From an uncultured Collinsella sp. (GTDB lineage Bacteria; Actinomycetota; Coriobacteriia; Coriobacteriales; Coriobacteriaceae): a DNA stretch of 35,186 bases. Where the stretch lies: assembly GCA_900542165.1 (NCBI GenBank), contig UQMM01000024.1, forward strand, positions 1 through 35,186, in the 5' to 3' direction. Under the pieces are notes generated by a model. That model searched no databases, was not told where the DNA came from, and saw nothing but the letters and a program-made list of their open reading frames with translations. Made by a program: the position numbers and the translations under genes. This document shows positions 7,114 through 13,297 of this stretch, one piece after another; position 1 is the stretch's first letter; each line of letters starts with the position of its first letter.

Positions 7114-7189
7114 GTCTCCCCGCTAAAGTGTTTGCTGGGCAAACGCAAAGCCTGCGTCAAACCCTCGTGTACTCTTCTTAAATCATGCA

Positions 7190-7218
7190 TTGTAGCAGTC
7201 AAAGTGCGTTAAGATACT
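7190..7218 (+). promoter_or_regulatory. Possible sigma-70 promoter of guaB
   Basis: TTGTAG at 7190-7195 and GATACT at 7213-7218 are separated by 17 bases. Both boxes are imperfect, but the spacing is ideal and the site lies in the only intergenic space before guaB. A folded leader (7221-7251) would lie at the 5' end of the transcript. Confidence 0.4.
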
Positions 7219-7220
7219 TC

Positions 7221-7251
7221 CCCAGTATTGGGCGCCCAAGGTTGGGCTGGG
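7221..7251 (+). promoter_or_regulatory. guaB leader with overlapping hairpin options
   Basis: The 12-bp palindrome TTGGGCGCCCAA (7228-7239) is followed by a further TTGGGC (7242-7247). CCCAG (7221-7225) can pair with CTGGG (7247-7251). The CCCA- and TGGG-type elements can form several mutually exclusive stems. No known riboswitch is recognised. Confidence 0.4.
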
Positions 7252-7297
7252 TCCTACGAGGCCTGCAGCCGACCGGTCGCATGGAAAAAGGAGAAAC

Positions 7298-8809
7298 ATG
7301 GCTACGTTCTTTCCCGGTGAGTCCCACACGTTTTCGGAGTATCTGCTGGTTCCTGGTTACTCGTCCTCGCAGTGCATCCCCAACAACGTCTCTCTTAAGA
7401 CGCCGCTAACCCGCTTTAAGCGCGGTGAGAAGCCGGCAATCACCCTGAACATCCCCATGGTTTCCGCCATCATGCAGTCCGTCTCGGGCGTCGATATGGG
7501 TGTCGCGCTCGCTACCGAGGGTGGCCTGTCCTTCATTTACGGTTCCCAGAGCGCCGAGTCCGAGGCCGCTATGGTCAAGGCCGTCAAGGATCACAAGGCC
7601 GGCTTCGTTCAGTCCGATTCCACGCTGACCCCCGCCATGACCATGGAGCAGGTCATCGAGCTCAAGGAGAAGACCGGTCACTCCACTATGCCGGTCACCG
7701 ACGACGGCACTCCCAAGGGTAAGCTCCTGGGCATCGTCACCAGCCGTGACTATCGTCCCAGTCGCGATGACCACCAGACGAAGGTCTCCGAGTTCATGAC
7801 CCCGCGTGAGCAGCTCATCGTGGGCGACAAGAACATCAGCCTCAAGGTTGCCAACGACGTCATCTGGGACAACAAGCTCAACGCCCTGCCCATCGTCGAC
7901 GACAACGATCACCTCATGGGCATCGTCTTCCGCAAGGACTACGATAGCCACAAGACCAACCCCAACGAGCTGCTCGATAACGACAAGCGCTACATGGTCG
8001 GCGCCGGTATCAACACCCGTGACTATGCCGAGCGCGTGCCGCTGCTCATCGAGGCCGGCGCCGATGTCCTGTGCATCGATTCCTCCGAGGGCTTCAGCGA
8101 GTGGCAGAAGCGCACCATCGAGTGGATTCGCGCCAACTACGGCGAGGACGTCAAAGTCGGTGCCGGTAACGTCGTCGACGCCGAGGGCTTCCGCTTCCTG
8201 GCCGACTGCGGTGCCGACTTCATCAAGGTCGGTATCGGCGGCGGTTCCATCTGCATTACCCGTGAGACCAAGGGTATCGGCCGTGGCCAGGCCACCGCGC
8301 TGATCGACGTCTGCCGCGCTCGCGACGAGTACTACGAGGAGACCGGTGTCTACGTGCCCGTGTGCTCTGACGGCGGCATCGTCTACGACTACCACATGAC
8401 GCTCGCCCTTGCGATGGGTGCCGACTTTATGATGCTGGGTCGCTACTTCGCTCGCTTTGATGAGAGCCCGACCGAGCGCGTCAACGTGAACGGCCAGTAC
8501 ATGAAGGAGTACTGGGGCGAGGGTTCTGCGCGTGCCCGCAACTGGCAGCGCTACGACCTGGGCGGTGCCGCGAAGCTCAGCTTCGTCGAGGGCGTCGACT
8601 CCTACGTCCCGTACGCCGGCTCCCTCAAGGACGGCGTGGGCGGCACGCTTTACAAGGTCAAGTCCACGATGTGCAACTGCGGTGCCCTCTCGATCCCTGA
8701 GCTCCAGGAAAAGGCACGCCTGACACTGGTCAGCTCCACCTCCATCGTCGAAGGCGGCGCCCACGATGTAGTCGTGAAAGACTCTCAGCAAAGCGTCAGC
8801 TACCGCTAA
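7298..8809 (+). CDS. guaB: Inosine-5'-monophosphate dehydrogenase
   Basis: A 503-residue enzyme that oxidises IMP to XMP with NAD+, the committed step of GMP synthesis. The TIM-barrel core is interrupted by two CBS domains (about residues 105-225; note GHSTMPVTDDG and LNALPIVDDNDHLMGIV). The catalytic loop is GIGGGSICITRE with the active-site Cys319, where the common bacterial form reads GPGSICTTR. The flap region has WGEGSARARNWQRYD, and the C-terminus is SSTSIVEGGAHDVVV. The protein therefore belongs to the divergent IMPDH form found in clostridia and coriobacteria. GMP reductase is unlikely because of the CBS pair and flap. Start ATG 7298 has AAAAAGGAGAAAC upstream. It appears monocistronic, with a hairpin repeat and terminator after it. 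Confidence 0.93.
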   Translation: MATFFPGESHTFSEYLLVPGYSSSQCIPNNVSLKTPLTRFKRGEKPAITLNIPMVSAIMQSVSGVDMGVALATEGGLSFIYGSQSAESEAAMVKAVKDHKAGFVQSDSTLTPAMTMEQVIELKEKTGHSTMPVTDDGTPKGKLLGIVTSRDYRPSRDDHQTKVSEFMTPREQLIVGDKNISLKVANDVIWDNKLNALPIVDDNDHLMGIVFRKDYDSHKTNPNELLDNDKRYMVGAGINTRDYAERVPLLIEAGADVLCIDSSEGFSEWQKRTIEWIRANYGEDVKVGAGNVVDAEGFRFLADCGADFIKVGIGGGSICITRETKGIGRGQATALIDVCRARDEYYEETGVYVPVCSDGGIVYDYHMTLALAMGADFMMLGRYFARFDESPTERVNVNGQYMKEYWGEGSARARNWQRYDLGGAAKLSFVEGVDSYVPYAGSLKDGVGGTLYKVKSTMCNCGALSIPELQEKARLTLVSSTSIVEGGAHDVVVKDSQQSVSYR

Positions 8810-8814
8810 GCGGC

Positions 8815-8908
8815 TTTCCCAAGCACCGCACCTTGCCGTTCAAACCGTCGCTCGCGTACCAAAGTACGCGTCGCTCCTCTTTCACGGCAATCTGCGGCAC
8901 CTGGAAAA
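8815..8908. repeat. Long imperfect hairpin repeat, copy 2 (shared core 8834-8889)
   Basis: The 56-bp core begins TGCCGT, ends ACGGCA and has the inner stem CGCGTAC-CAAA-GTACGCG. It matches copy 1 (1282-1338) except for a few changes, two of which form a compensating pair (C-G to T-A). Beyond the core, CCGCA pairs with TGCGG and the TTTCC side pairs roughly with GGAAA. It begins shortly after the guaB stop. Region 8810-9178 contains this element, a small hairpin near 8911-8926, a terminator, the leuS promoter and the leuS leader palindrome, but no gene. Confidence 0.8.
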
Positions 8909-8968
8909 CCCGTTCGTGCTAGAACGAGTTTCAGACAAAGGTTGATTCTCAACCACGTTATTTAGATA

Positions 8969-9012
8969 AAGCGAGATGCCCGCAAGTCGCAGGCATCTCG
9001 CTTGTTGTATTT
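8969..9012 (+). terminator. Intrinsic terminator after guaB
   Basis: A 12-bp stem (AAGCGAGATGCC / GGCATCTCGCTT) with an 11-base loop is followed by the T-rich TTGTTGTATTT. It separates guaB and the repeat element from the leuS transcript. Confidence 0.75.
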
Positions 9013-9020
9013 GCTAGAAT
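9012..9020 (+). promoter_or_regulatory. Extended -10 promoter candidate for leuS
   Basis: TGCTAGAAT fits the extended -10 pattern TGnTATAAT, and no good -35 is visible. A start near 9027 would place the 118-base palindrome (9038-9155) at the very beginning of the leader RNA. Confidence 0.45.
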
Positions 9021-9037
9021 CATCCAAGTTAACCCTA

Positions 9038-9155
9038 GGGTCGGGCGGCTAGGCTTTGCTCGCTGCAAGTTCCGCACGAGCCGAAGGCCACTTAATGTGG
9101 CCTTCGTGCGAGCAGGACTGTCCGCAGCAGCGAGCAAAGCCTAGCTGCCCGACCC
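9038..9155. repeat. 118-bp near-complete palindrome in the leuS leader
   Basis: Arms 9038-9066 and 9127-9155 are 29 bases each and complementary at 28 positions. The remaining pair is G-T, which RNA would accept as a wobble. Inside is a perfect 10-bp stem CGAAGGCCAC / GTGGCCTTCG (9082-9091, 9097-9106). An alternative inner pairing is CGCACGA with TCGTGCG. No T-run follows, and the leuS RBS lies outside the structure. Direct repeats CAAGTTAA flank it at 9025-9032 and 9160-9167. It could be a regulatory RNA fold or a small inserted palindromic element. Confidence 0.8.
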
Positions 9156-9178
9156 CAATCAAGTTAAAAGGAGCTGAT

Positions 9179-11755
9179 ATGTGCGATTGCACAGATCATA
9201 AGGACGAGATTCCTGTTTACGACGCGCAGGCCATTGAGTCCCGGTGGATGAAGGCCTGGGAGGACTCCAACCTCTTTGCCGTCGACACCGACGACAGCAA
9301 GCCCAAGAAGTACGTGCTCGAGATGTTCCCGTATCCGTCGGGCGACCTGCACATGGGCCACGCGCGCAACTACACCATCGGCGATGCCATGGCCCGTCAG
9401 GCTCGTATGCGCGGCTTTGACGTGCTGCACCCCATCGGCTTTGACGCCTTTGGCCTGCCCGCCGAGAACGCCGCCATCAAGCACAACACGCAGGCTGCCG
9501 CCTGGACGTATAAGAACATGGACCAGGCGCTCGCCACGATGAAGCGAATGGGCTTCTCCTACGATCTGGATCGCATGGTCAAGACCTGCAGCCCCGACTA
9601 CTACCGCTGGGGCCAGTGGATCTTTGAGAAGATGTGGGAAAAGGGCCTGGTCTATCGTAAGAAGAACCCGGTCAACTGGTGCCCCACTTGTAAGACCGTT
9701 CTGGCCAACGAGCAGGTTACCGAGGGTAAGTGCTGGCGCTGCGGCACCGAGCCCGAGAAGCGCGACCTGGAGCAGTGGTACTACAAGATTACCGAGTACT
9801 CCCAGGAGCTGCTCGACGACTTGGAGAAGCTCCCCGGCTGGCCCGAGCGCGTCAAGCAGATGCAGGCCAACTGGATCGGTCGCTCCGAGGGCGCCGAGGT
9901 CGACTTTACCCTGTGCGACCAGGATGGCGAGCCCATCGAGGGCGACGAGGGCAAGATCACCGTCTTCACCACGCGTGCCGATACGCTCTTTGGCGTCTCC
10001 TTCTTTGTCCTGGCTCCCGAGTACGCCGGCCTGCATGAGCTCGTCGAGGGCACGGAGTACGAGGAGGCCGTCACTAAGATCGTCGAGGACGCCAAGCATA
10101 TCTCTGCCGTCGAGCGTGCCCAGGGCACCCTCGAGAAGCACGGTGCCTTCACGGGCCGCTATGTGGTAAACCCCGTCAACGGCGAGAAGGTCCCCGTGTG
10201 GGTTGCCGATTATGTCGTTGCCGACTACGGTACCGGTGCCGTCATGGCCGTTCCCTGTGGCGACCAGCGCGACTTTGAGTTCGCCCGCAAGTACGACCTG
10301 CCGATCGTACCGATCATCCTGGACGATGGCGATCGCGCTGCCGTCGAGGCCAGCGGCGAGACCATCGATACCTTCCATGCCGAGACTGTCGACTGGGATT
10401 GCGCTCACGCTGCCGAGGGCACGCTCGTCCAGTCCGGCAAGTACACCGGCATGCGCGGCGGTAAGCACTCCGAGGGCGAGGCTGCCATCGTGGCCGACCT
10501 CGAGGCCATGGGCTGTGGTCGTCGCAAGGTCGAGTTCCGTCTGCGCGACTGGCTCATCAGCCGCCAGCGCTATTGGGGCAACCCCATCCCGGCCATCCAC
10601 TGCGAGCACTGCGGCATCGTGCCCGTGCCCGAGGATCAGCTGCCGGTGACGCTGCCCGAGAACCTGGACCTGGGCGCCGGCGAGACCCTCGCCGAGTGCA
10701 AGGAGTTCTACGAGACCACCTGCCCGGTCTGCGGCCGCCCGGCCAAGCGCGAGACCGATACCATGGACACCTTTACCTGCTCCAGCTGGTATTACCTGCG
10801 CTATACCGATCCTCACAACACCGAGCTGCCCTTCTCCCGAGAGGCCGCCGACCGTTGGATGCCCGTCGATAACTACATCGGCGGCATCGAGCACGCCATT
10901 CTGCACCTGCTCTACAGCCGCTTCTTTACCAAGGCCCTGCGTGACCTGGGCCTGCTGAACGTGGACGAGCCCTTCACCAACCTGCTGTGCCAGGGCATGG
11001 TCAAGGACGAGAACGGTGACACCATGTCCAAGTCCAAGGGCAATGTCGTGCCTCCGAGCTCGGTCATCGAGCCCTACGGCGCCGACACCATGCGTCTGGC
11101 GATTCTGTTTATCGCTCCGCCCGAGAAGGACTTCGACTGGGATCCCAAGGCCGTCGAGGGCGCTAACCGCTTCATCAAGCGCGCCTGGCGTATCGTTTGG
11201 CAGCTCGTCCAGTCCGGCGACGGCAACGTGGCCTTCGACAAGTCCGCGCTCGACGAGGTTGCGATGAAGCTCTATCGCGAGCGTCACCGCACCATTGCCA
11301 AGTGCACTGAGGACTTCGATCGCGGCCAGTTCAACACCGCGATCTCGGCCGTCATGGAGCTCGTCAACGCGGCGAGCGCCTACCTCAACGCCACCGAGGG
11401 TGCCGCCCGCGACAAGGCGCTGTGCTACGGCGTGGCCAAGGACATCGTGAGCGTCCTGGCGCCCATCTGCCCGTTCTGGGCCGATGAGCTGTGGCACGAG
11501 GCACTCGGCTGCGAGGGCAACGCCTACACCGCCGCCTGGCCCGAGTTCGACCTGGCCGAGTCCGTTGAGGACACGGTGCAGATCGTGGTCCAGGTGCTCG
11601 GCAAGGTCCGCGGCCGCGTCGACGTTGCCCGCGATGCCTCCAATGAGGATATGCAGGCTGCCGCCGAGGCCGCCGTCGCCAAGTGGCTCGAGGGCAAGAC
11701 GGTCGTCAAGGCCATCTGCGTGCCCGGCAAGTTGGTCAACCTGGTGGTCAAGTAG
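9179..11755 (+). CDS. leuS: Leucyl-tRNA synthetase
   Basis: An 858-residue class Ia synthetase that charges tRNA-Leu in the cytoplasm. The HIGH motif is HMGH (58-61, within PYPSGDLHMGHARN). The CP1 editing insertion includes TTRADTLFGVSFF. The pre-KMSKS region has DTMDTFTCSSWYYLRYTDP, the KMSKS loop reads TMSKS (615-619), and the anticodon-binding and C-terminal domains follow, ending CVPGKLVNLVVK. Length is typical of bacterial LeuRS. ATG 9179 (MCDCTDHKDE) has AAAAGGAG 5 bases upstream. The reading frame stays open back to 9056, but those codons lie in the leader palindrome. The Lys-to-Thr change at the first KMSKS position is the only oddity. It is transcribed alone and ends at a strong terminator. 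Confidence 0.96.
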   Translation: MCDCTDHKDEIPVYDAQAIESRWMKAWEDSNLFAVDTDDSKPKKYVLEMFPYPSGDLHMGHARNYTIGDAMARQARMRGFDVLHPIGFDAFGLPAENAAIKHNTQAAAWTYKNMDQALATMKRMGFSYDLDRMVKTCSPDYYRWGQWIFEKMWEKGLVYRKKNPVNWCPTCKTVLANEQVTEGKCWRCGTEPEKRDLEQWYYKITEYSQELLDDLEKLPGWPERVKQMQANWIGRSEGAEVDFTLCDQDGEPIEGDEGKITVFTTRADTLFGVSFFVLAPEYAGLHELVEGTEYEEAVTKIVEDAKHISAVERAQGTLEKHGAFTGRYVVNPVNGEKVPVWVADYVVADYGTGAVMAVPCGDQRDFEFARKYDLPIVPIILDDGDRAAVEASGETIDTFHAETVDWDCAHAAEGTLVQSGKYTGMRGGKHSEGEAAIVADLEAMGCGRRKVEFRLRDWLISRQRYWGNPIPAIHCEHCGIVPVPEDQLPVTLPENLDLGAGETLAECKEFYETTCPVCGRPAKRETDTMDTFTCSSWYYLRYTDPHNTELPFSREAADRWMPVDNYIGGIEHAILHLLYSRFFTKALRDLGLLNVDEPFTNLLCQGMVKDENGDTMSKSKGNVVPPSSVIEPYGADTMRLAILFIAPPEKDFDWDPKAVEGANRFIKRAWRIVWQLVQSGDGNVAFDKSALDEVAMKLYRERHRTIAKCTEDFDRGQFNTAISAVMELVNAASAYLNATEGAARDKALCYGVAKDIVSVLAPICPFWADELWHEALGCEGNAYTAAWPEFDLAESVEDTVQIVVQVLGKVRGRVDVARDASNEDMQAAAEAAVAKWLEGKTVVKAICVPGKLVNLVVK

Positions 11756-11784
11756 GCACTGCGCGCTTAACTGACGCATAAAAG

Positions 11785-11828
11785 ACGAGGGGCGATCCGG
11801 TTGGGTCGTCCCTCGTTTTGTGTTGTAT
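11785..11828. terminator. Bidirectional intrinsic terminator between leuS and the convergent lipoprotein gene
   Basis: A 14-bp stem (11785-11798 with 11803-11816, two wobble pairs) and loop GGTT are followed by TTTTGTGTTGT on the plus strand. On the minus strand the same hairpin is followed by CTTTTATG, so it can serve both genes. Confidence 0.82.
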
Positions 11829-11859
11829 GCCCTGCTTAGTCATTGCGTCGCAACGTTTT

Positions 11860-12432
11860 CTATGGGATGTGTACCAGGTCCCTAAAGTAAACGTTGCCCG
11901 TTGCCTCTTCGAACATCCAGATGTTGAGGTAGATGTCGTTGAGGTCGTTGTTCACATCAAAGTCCGGGTCGTCGTAGGTGCCCACAAAGGTGAGCATGGC
12001 GCGCGTTTCCTCGCCCGCTGCGACCTGCTGGCGCATGCGTACGTCGCGGACCACGCCGTTGACGTAGGCATATGAGTCCACATCGCCAAACATCATGTCG
12101 ACACCGGTGTTGTTGGACACCGTAAAGACGAGCGCGGCGTCCCCGTAGCCGTCGGTGTCCTTGCCCACGCAGGTAACATGGACGTTCTCGTCTGCCTCAA
12201 GGTCGATGGGGAACTGTTCTTGGGAATCGGGACCCAAGCTCTGGGGATCGACGATGTCCTCGTCTATTTTGTCGAAGCTCGCCGGGGGTTCGGTTTTCTC
12301 AATGGCTTTGGTGCTGCTGGGATCCGGTTCGCAGGTTCCGGTTTTGCCATTCGCGTTGCCGCAGCCCAAGAGGGCCAACGAGCACGTTGCGATGGCGAGC
12401 GCAGTCATGCAGAGGGTGCCTAGGCGATTCAT
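11860..12432 (-). CDS. Secreted lipoprotein with an Ig-like domain (DUF4352/DUF5067 type)
   Basis: A 190-residue protein starting MNRLGTLCMTALAIATCSLALLGCG in outline: a short basic start, a hydrophobic core and a lipobox (LLGC, Cys24), so it should be lipid-anchored outside the membrane. A Ser/Pro/Glu/Asp-rich linker (about 25-75) is followed by a beta-rich domain with strands such as ALVFTVSNNTGVDMMF and AMLTFVGTY. This resembles the DUF4352/DUF5067 immunoglobulin-like domains of Gram-positive lipoproteins. Function is unknown. The RBS AAGGAGG lies 5 bases before the ATG. It is the only minus-strand gene between 7.2 kb and the window end, convergent with leuS and divergent from the nus operon. 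Domain assignment is by appearance only. Confidence 0.75.
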   Translation of the reverse strand: MNRLGTLCMTALAIATCSLALLGCGNANGKTGTCEPDPSSTKAIEKTEPPASFDKIDEDIVDPQSLGPDSQEQFPIDLEADENVHVTCVGKDTDGYGDAALVFTVSNNTGVDMMFGDVDSYAYVNGVVRDVRMRQQVAAGEETRAMLTFVGTYDDPDFDVNNDLNDIYLNIWMFEEATGNVYFRDLVHIP

Positions 12433-12694
12433 GGGTGCCTCCTTGCCGTAGAAGATCTCGAAAGGTTCGTCGTTGCGCGACTTGCTGGCTGGCTTGTTGC
12501 AGAATGTTCCTTAGCGTAAGTCTGATCGATAGGAGCTCGGGGAGGAATGCCCTTGGGGTTCGAACGGGCCCGTGGATTGGGACGCATGGCCCGTTTTGGG
12601 GCTGTTGAGGGTGCGCCGCATGGGGCTCCTCGGCCAATTGTCCTATTCTTGTGGAGAAGCTGTGCGCACGCTGACCTGCAGATTCGTACTGTGC
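12433..12694. other. Intergenic region between the lipoprotein gene and the nus operon promoter
   Basis: About 260 bases between two divergent genes. Next to the minus-strand gene lies its RBS (AAGGAGG in the complement of 12438-12444). Beyond that I see no convincing gene, RNA or clear minus-strand promoter. The reading frame that continues upstream of rimP through this region has no RBS or family similarity and is considered chance. Confidence 0.6.
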
Positions 12695-12723
12695 TTGCAC
12701 GTTTCCGCAGCTATTGGTATAGT
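12695..12723 (+). promoter_or_regulatory. Promoter of the rimP-nusA-infB operon
   Basis: TTGCAC (12695-12700), a 17-base spacer and TATAGT (12718-12723) make a near-consensus sigma-70 promoter. The predicted start is near 12730, which leaves a leader of about 70 bases that includes an intrinsic terminator at 12751-12780. Confidence 0.85.
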
Positions 12724-12750
12724 TTGCTTGCAAATGAAGTTGTAATTGAA

Positions 12751-12780
12751 AGAAGTGGGGTTTCGGCCCCGCTTCTTTTT
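12751..12780 (+). terminator. Leader terminator/attenuator in front of rimP-nusA
   Basis: AGAAGTGGGG pairs with CCCCGCTTCT (one T-G wobble, loop TTTCGG), followed by TTTTTT. It lies between the promoter and the rimP RBS (about 12786-12794). The neighbouring upstream gene runs the other way, so the hairpin cannot be that operon's end and must act on this transcript. Confidence 0.87.
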
Positions 12781-12801
12781 TGTATGGATGGAGGTGCCGC
12801 A

Positions 12802-13296
12802 ATGGTCAAGACCAAGACCGAGCAGGCGATCATCGACGCGCTCGAGGCCGTCGCTCCCCAGCACGATGTCGACATCGTCGACGTCGAGCTCGTGGGTGCC
12901 ACTAAGGCCCCATGCGTGCGCGTGCGTATCGAGGGTGCCGAGGGTCAGAGCCTGTCGCTCAACGACGTCACGGCCAATACCAAGTGGGTCGGCGATGTGA
13001 TTGAGGAGCTCGACCCCATCTCTTCGAGCTATACGCTCGAGGTGTCGAGCCCGGGTATGGCGCGCCCGCTGCGCCGCCCGAGTGACTTTGCCCGCTTTGT
13101 GGGCGAAAACTGCGAGCTCACCTCCACCGCCACCGAGGGCCGTCGCAAGTACGCCGGCAAGATTGCCGCCGCCACCGAGGCGAACGTGACCCTCGAGCTC
13201 GAGGACGGCGAGTCCGTTACCCTCGATTTCTCTGATGTTAAAAAGTGCAAGTTGAAGCCCGCCTACGACTTCAAGCCCGCGAAGGAAGGAAAGTAA
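12802..13296 (+). CDS. rimP: Ribosome maturation factor RimP
   Basis: A 164-residue protein needed for 30S subunit maturation. It has the N-terminal RimP domain (DVDIVDVELVGATKAPCVRVRIEG) with the signature YTLEVSSPGMARPLRRPSDF near residues 74-93, then the C-terminal SH3-like barrel (AGKIAAATEANVTLELEDGESVTLDFSDVKK). ATG 12802 (MVKTKTEQ) has GGATGGAGG upstream. The longer frame from 12547 would run through the promoter and terminator and is rejected. nusA starts 1 base after the stop, so the two genes are translationally close. Confidence 0.93.
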   Translation: MVKTKTEQAIIDALEAVAPQHDVDIVDVELVGATKAPCVRVRIEGAEGQSLSLNDVTANTKWVGDVIEELDPISSSYTLEVSSPGMARPLRRPSDFARFVGENCELTSTATEGRRKYAGKIAAATEANVTLELEDGESVTLDFSDVKKCKLKPAYDFKPAKEGK

Positions 13297-13297
13297 C

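Noticed and set aside
9038..9178. T-box riboswitch for leuS
   Set aside because: No specifier-loop arrangement, no conserved T-box sequence (AGGGUGGNACCGCG) and no terminator/antiterminator pair. The fold is one long hairpin.
9164..11779. 871-codon open frame antisense to leuS
   Set aside because: It mirrors leuS across its whole length. High G/C at third positions of the sense gene removes stops from one antisense frame. The predicted protein is low-complexity (Leu, Gly, Asp, His) with no recognisable domain.
12547..12801. N-terminal extension of RimP or a separate small gene
   Set aside because: The frame crosses a strong promoter and a terminator hairpin, lacks an RBS, and RimP homologues start at about MVKTKTEQ.
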